This document shows, in pieces, positions 5,572 through 5,864 of a DNA stretch of 5,864 nucleotides. The stretch covers positions 1 through 5,864 of the forward strand of contig JAISPV010000057.1 of assembly GCA_031274665.1 (NCBI GenBank). Reading direction: 5' to 3'. The position numbers and the translations under genes were made by a program. The number at the start of each line of letters is the position of its first letter. Positions within the stretch are counted from its first letter, which is position 1. This DNA comes from Candidatus Methanoplasma sp. GTDB lineage: Archaea > Thermoplasmatota > Thermoplasmata > Methanomassiliicoccales > Methanomethylophilaceae. The notes beneath the pieces are model-generated. The model was not told the origin of the DNA. It ran no database searches and worked only from the letters and a program-made list of their open reading frames with translations.

Positions 5572-5577
5572 TTTTTT
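5572..5577 (+). terminator. T6 tract after the DUF4143 remnant
   Basis: Six T's follow the last remnant stop by 14 nt. Archaeal RNA polymerase can terminate at short U-runs, so this may end the rightward transcript. There is no clear hairpin. Confidence 0.3.
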
Positions 5578-5597
5578 CCATACATCGGGATAAAAAG

Positions 5598-5620
5598 AAA
5601 AAAAAAGGGGACAAGCCCCC
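5598..5620 (-). terminator. Hairpin plus T-run ending the right-edge gene
   Basis: The minus strand reads GGGGGCTTGTCCCC followed by nine T's, then more T-rich sequence. A 4-bp G/C stem with a short loop and a U-tract begins 2 nt after the stop of the surface-protein gene. It resembles an intrinsic terminator and is oriented for the minus strand only. Confidence 0.7.
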
Positions 5621-5622
5621 GT

Positions 5623-5864
5623 TTAGTTTGATGATGGTATTTTGGTCTTCTTATGCACTGCGACCCCCATGGCGATGATCAGGACTGCGATGATCAGGAT
5701 TATTCCGATCAGCAACCACGGTATCCCGTCCGAAGGCGCGGTCACGCCGTACAGACTGAAGGACGAGGCCGAGAACACCGCGGTCTTGCCGTTAACGTCC
5801 GCCGTGATGACCTCCAGCGTCCCGTCGGCCTTCTGGTGGACTATCGCGACGCCGGAGGCGCCGC
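5623..5864 (-). CDS. C-terminus of a membrane-anchored surface protein (5' end beyond window)
   Basis: Seventy-nine codons and a TAA stop are visible; the start lies to the right. The outer part (VHQKADGTLEVITADVNGKT, then AVFSASSFSLYGVTA) has the alternating pattern of an extracellular beta domain. Its DG.LE......G....F....FS.Y layout is common near the C-termini of adhesin-like proteins. A Pro/Gly break (PSDGIPW) leads into one Ile/Leu-rich helix (LLIGIILIIAVLIIAMGVAV). The basic tail HKKTKIPSSN places the end in the cytoplasm and the rest outside the cell. There is no archaeosortase-type PGF signal, so the anchor is the helix itself. A strong terminator follows directly, so this is the last gene of its transcript. 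The full function cannot be told from this fragment. Confidence 0.8.
   Translation of the reverse strand, partial: GASGVAIVHQKADGTLEVITADVNGKTAVFSASSFSLYGVTAPSDGIPWLLIGIILIIAVLIIAMGVAVHKKTKIPSSN

Noticed and set aside
1..5864. CRISPR array, insertion sequence or defence system
   Set aside because: No regularly spaced direct repeats, transposase motifs or terminal inverted repeats were seen. The DUF4143 remnant alone does not make a defence island.

Overview
The window looks like chromosomal DNA of a methanogenic archaeon. A tight leftward operon encodes a HdrA-type flavoprotein, MvhD and the start of an MvhG-type [NiFe]-hydrogenase small subunit, which is the hydrogenase/heterodisulfide-reductase electron-bifurcation module. 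A rightward gene looks like an archaeal RNase P protein (Pop5/Rnp2). Promoters are TATA-like, and one transcript appears leaderless. My best guess is Methanomassiliicoccales (Thermoplasmata), where Mvh/Hdr drives hydrogen-dependent methylotrophic methanogenesis. This is inferred from gene content and protein style; no database search was run.

Layout. Bases 1-3657 (minus strand): hdrA (1004 aa, TTG start), mvhD (137 aa) and a 5' portion of mvhG running off the left edge. Gaps are 5 and 1 nt, with Shine-Dalgarno (SD) sequences placed inside the preceding genes, so this is one translationally linked unit. HdrA is a double-module protein with two FAD folds, not the ordinary ~650-aa form. Bases 3658-3999: an AT-rich intergenic region with the hdrA promoter, a perfect 16-bp palindrome at the predicted transcription start, a second inverted repeat flanked by TATA-like boxes on both strands, and a separate TATA box for the rightward gene.

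Bases 4000-4836 (plus strand): a membrane-anchored protein with a C4HC3 RING-variant-like zinc motif and zinc knuckles, then a pop5-like gene. Their junction is odd. A TGATG stop/start overlap runs into a G9 tract that puts the ATG one base out of frame with the conserved Pop5 N-terminus. Bases about 4852-5557: a decayed DUF4143-type ATPase that has lost its ATPase domain and carries two apparent single-base frameshifts. Bases 5558-5622: a convergent intergenic gap with an intrinsic-type terminator for the minus-strand gene at the right edge. Bases 5623-5864 (minus): the C-terminus of a surface protein ending in one transmembrane helix.

How they work together. HdrA, MvhD and MvhG should form the electron path from H2 (MvhG/MvhA) through the MvhD [2Fe-2S] to the HdrA flavin and on to HdrBC and ferredoxin. 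MvhA would be expected beyond the left edge; hdrB and hdrC are not in the window. The right half mixes RNA processing, a possible membrane regulator and gene debris, with no visible link to the hydrogenase operon apart from sharing a divergent promoter region.
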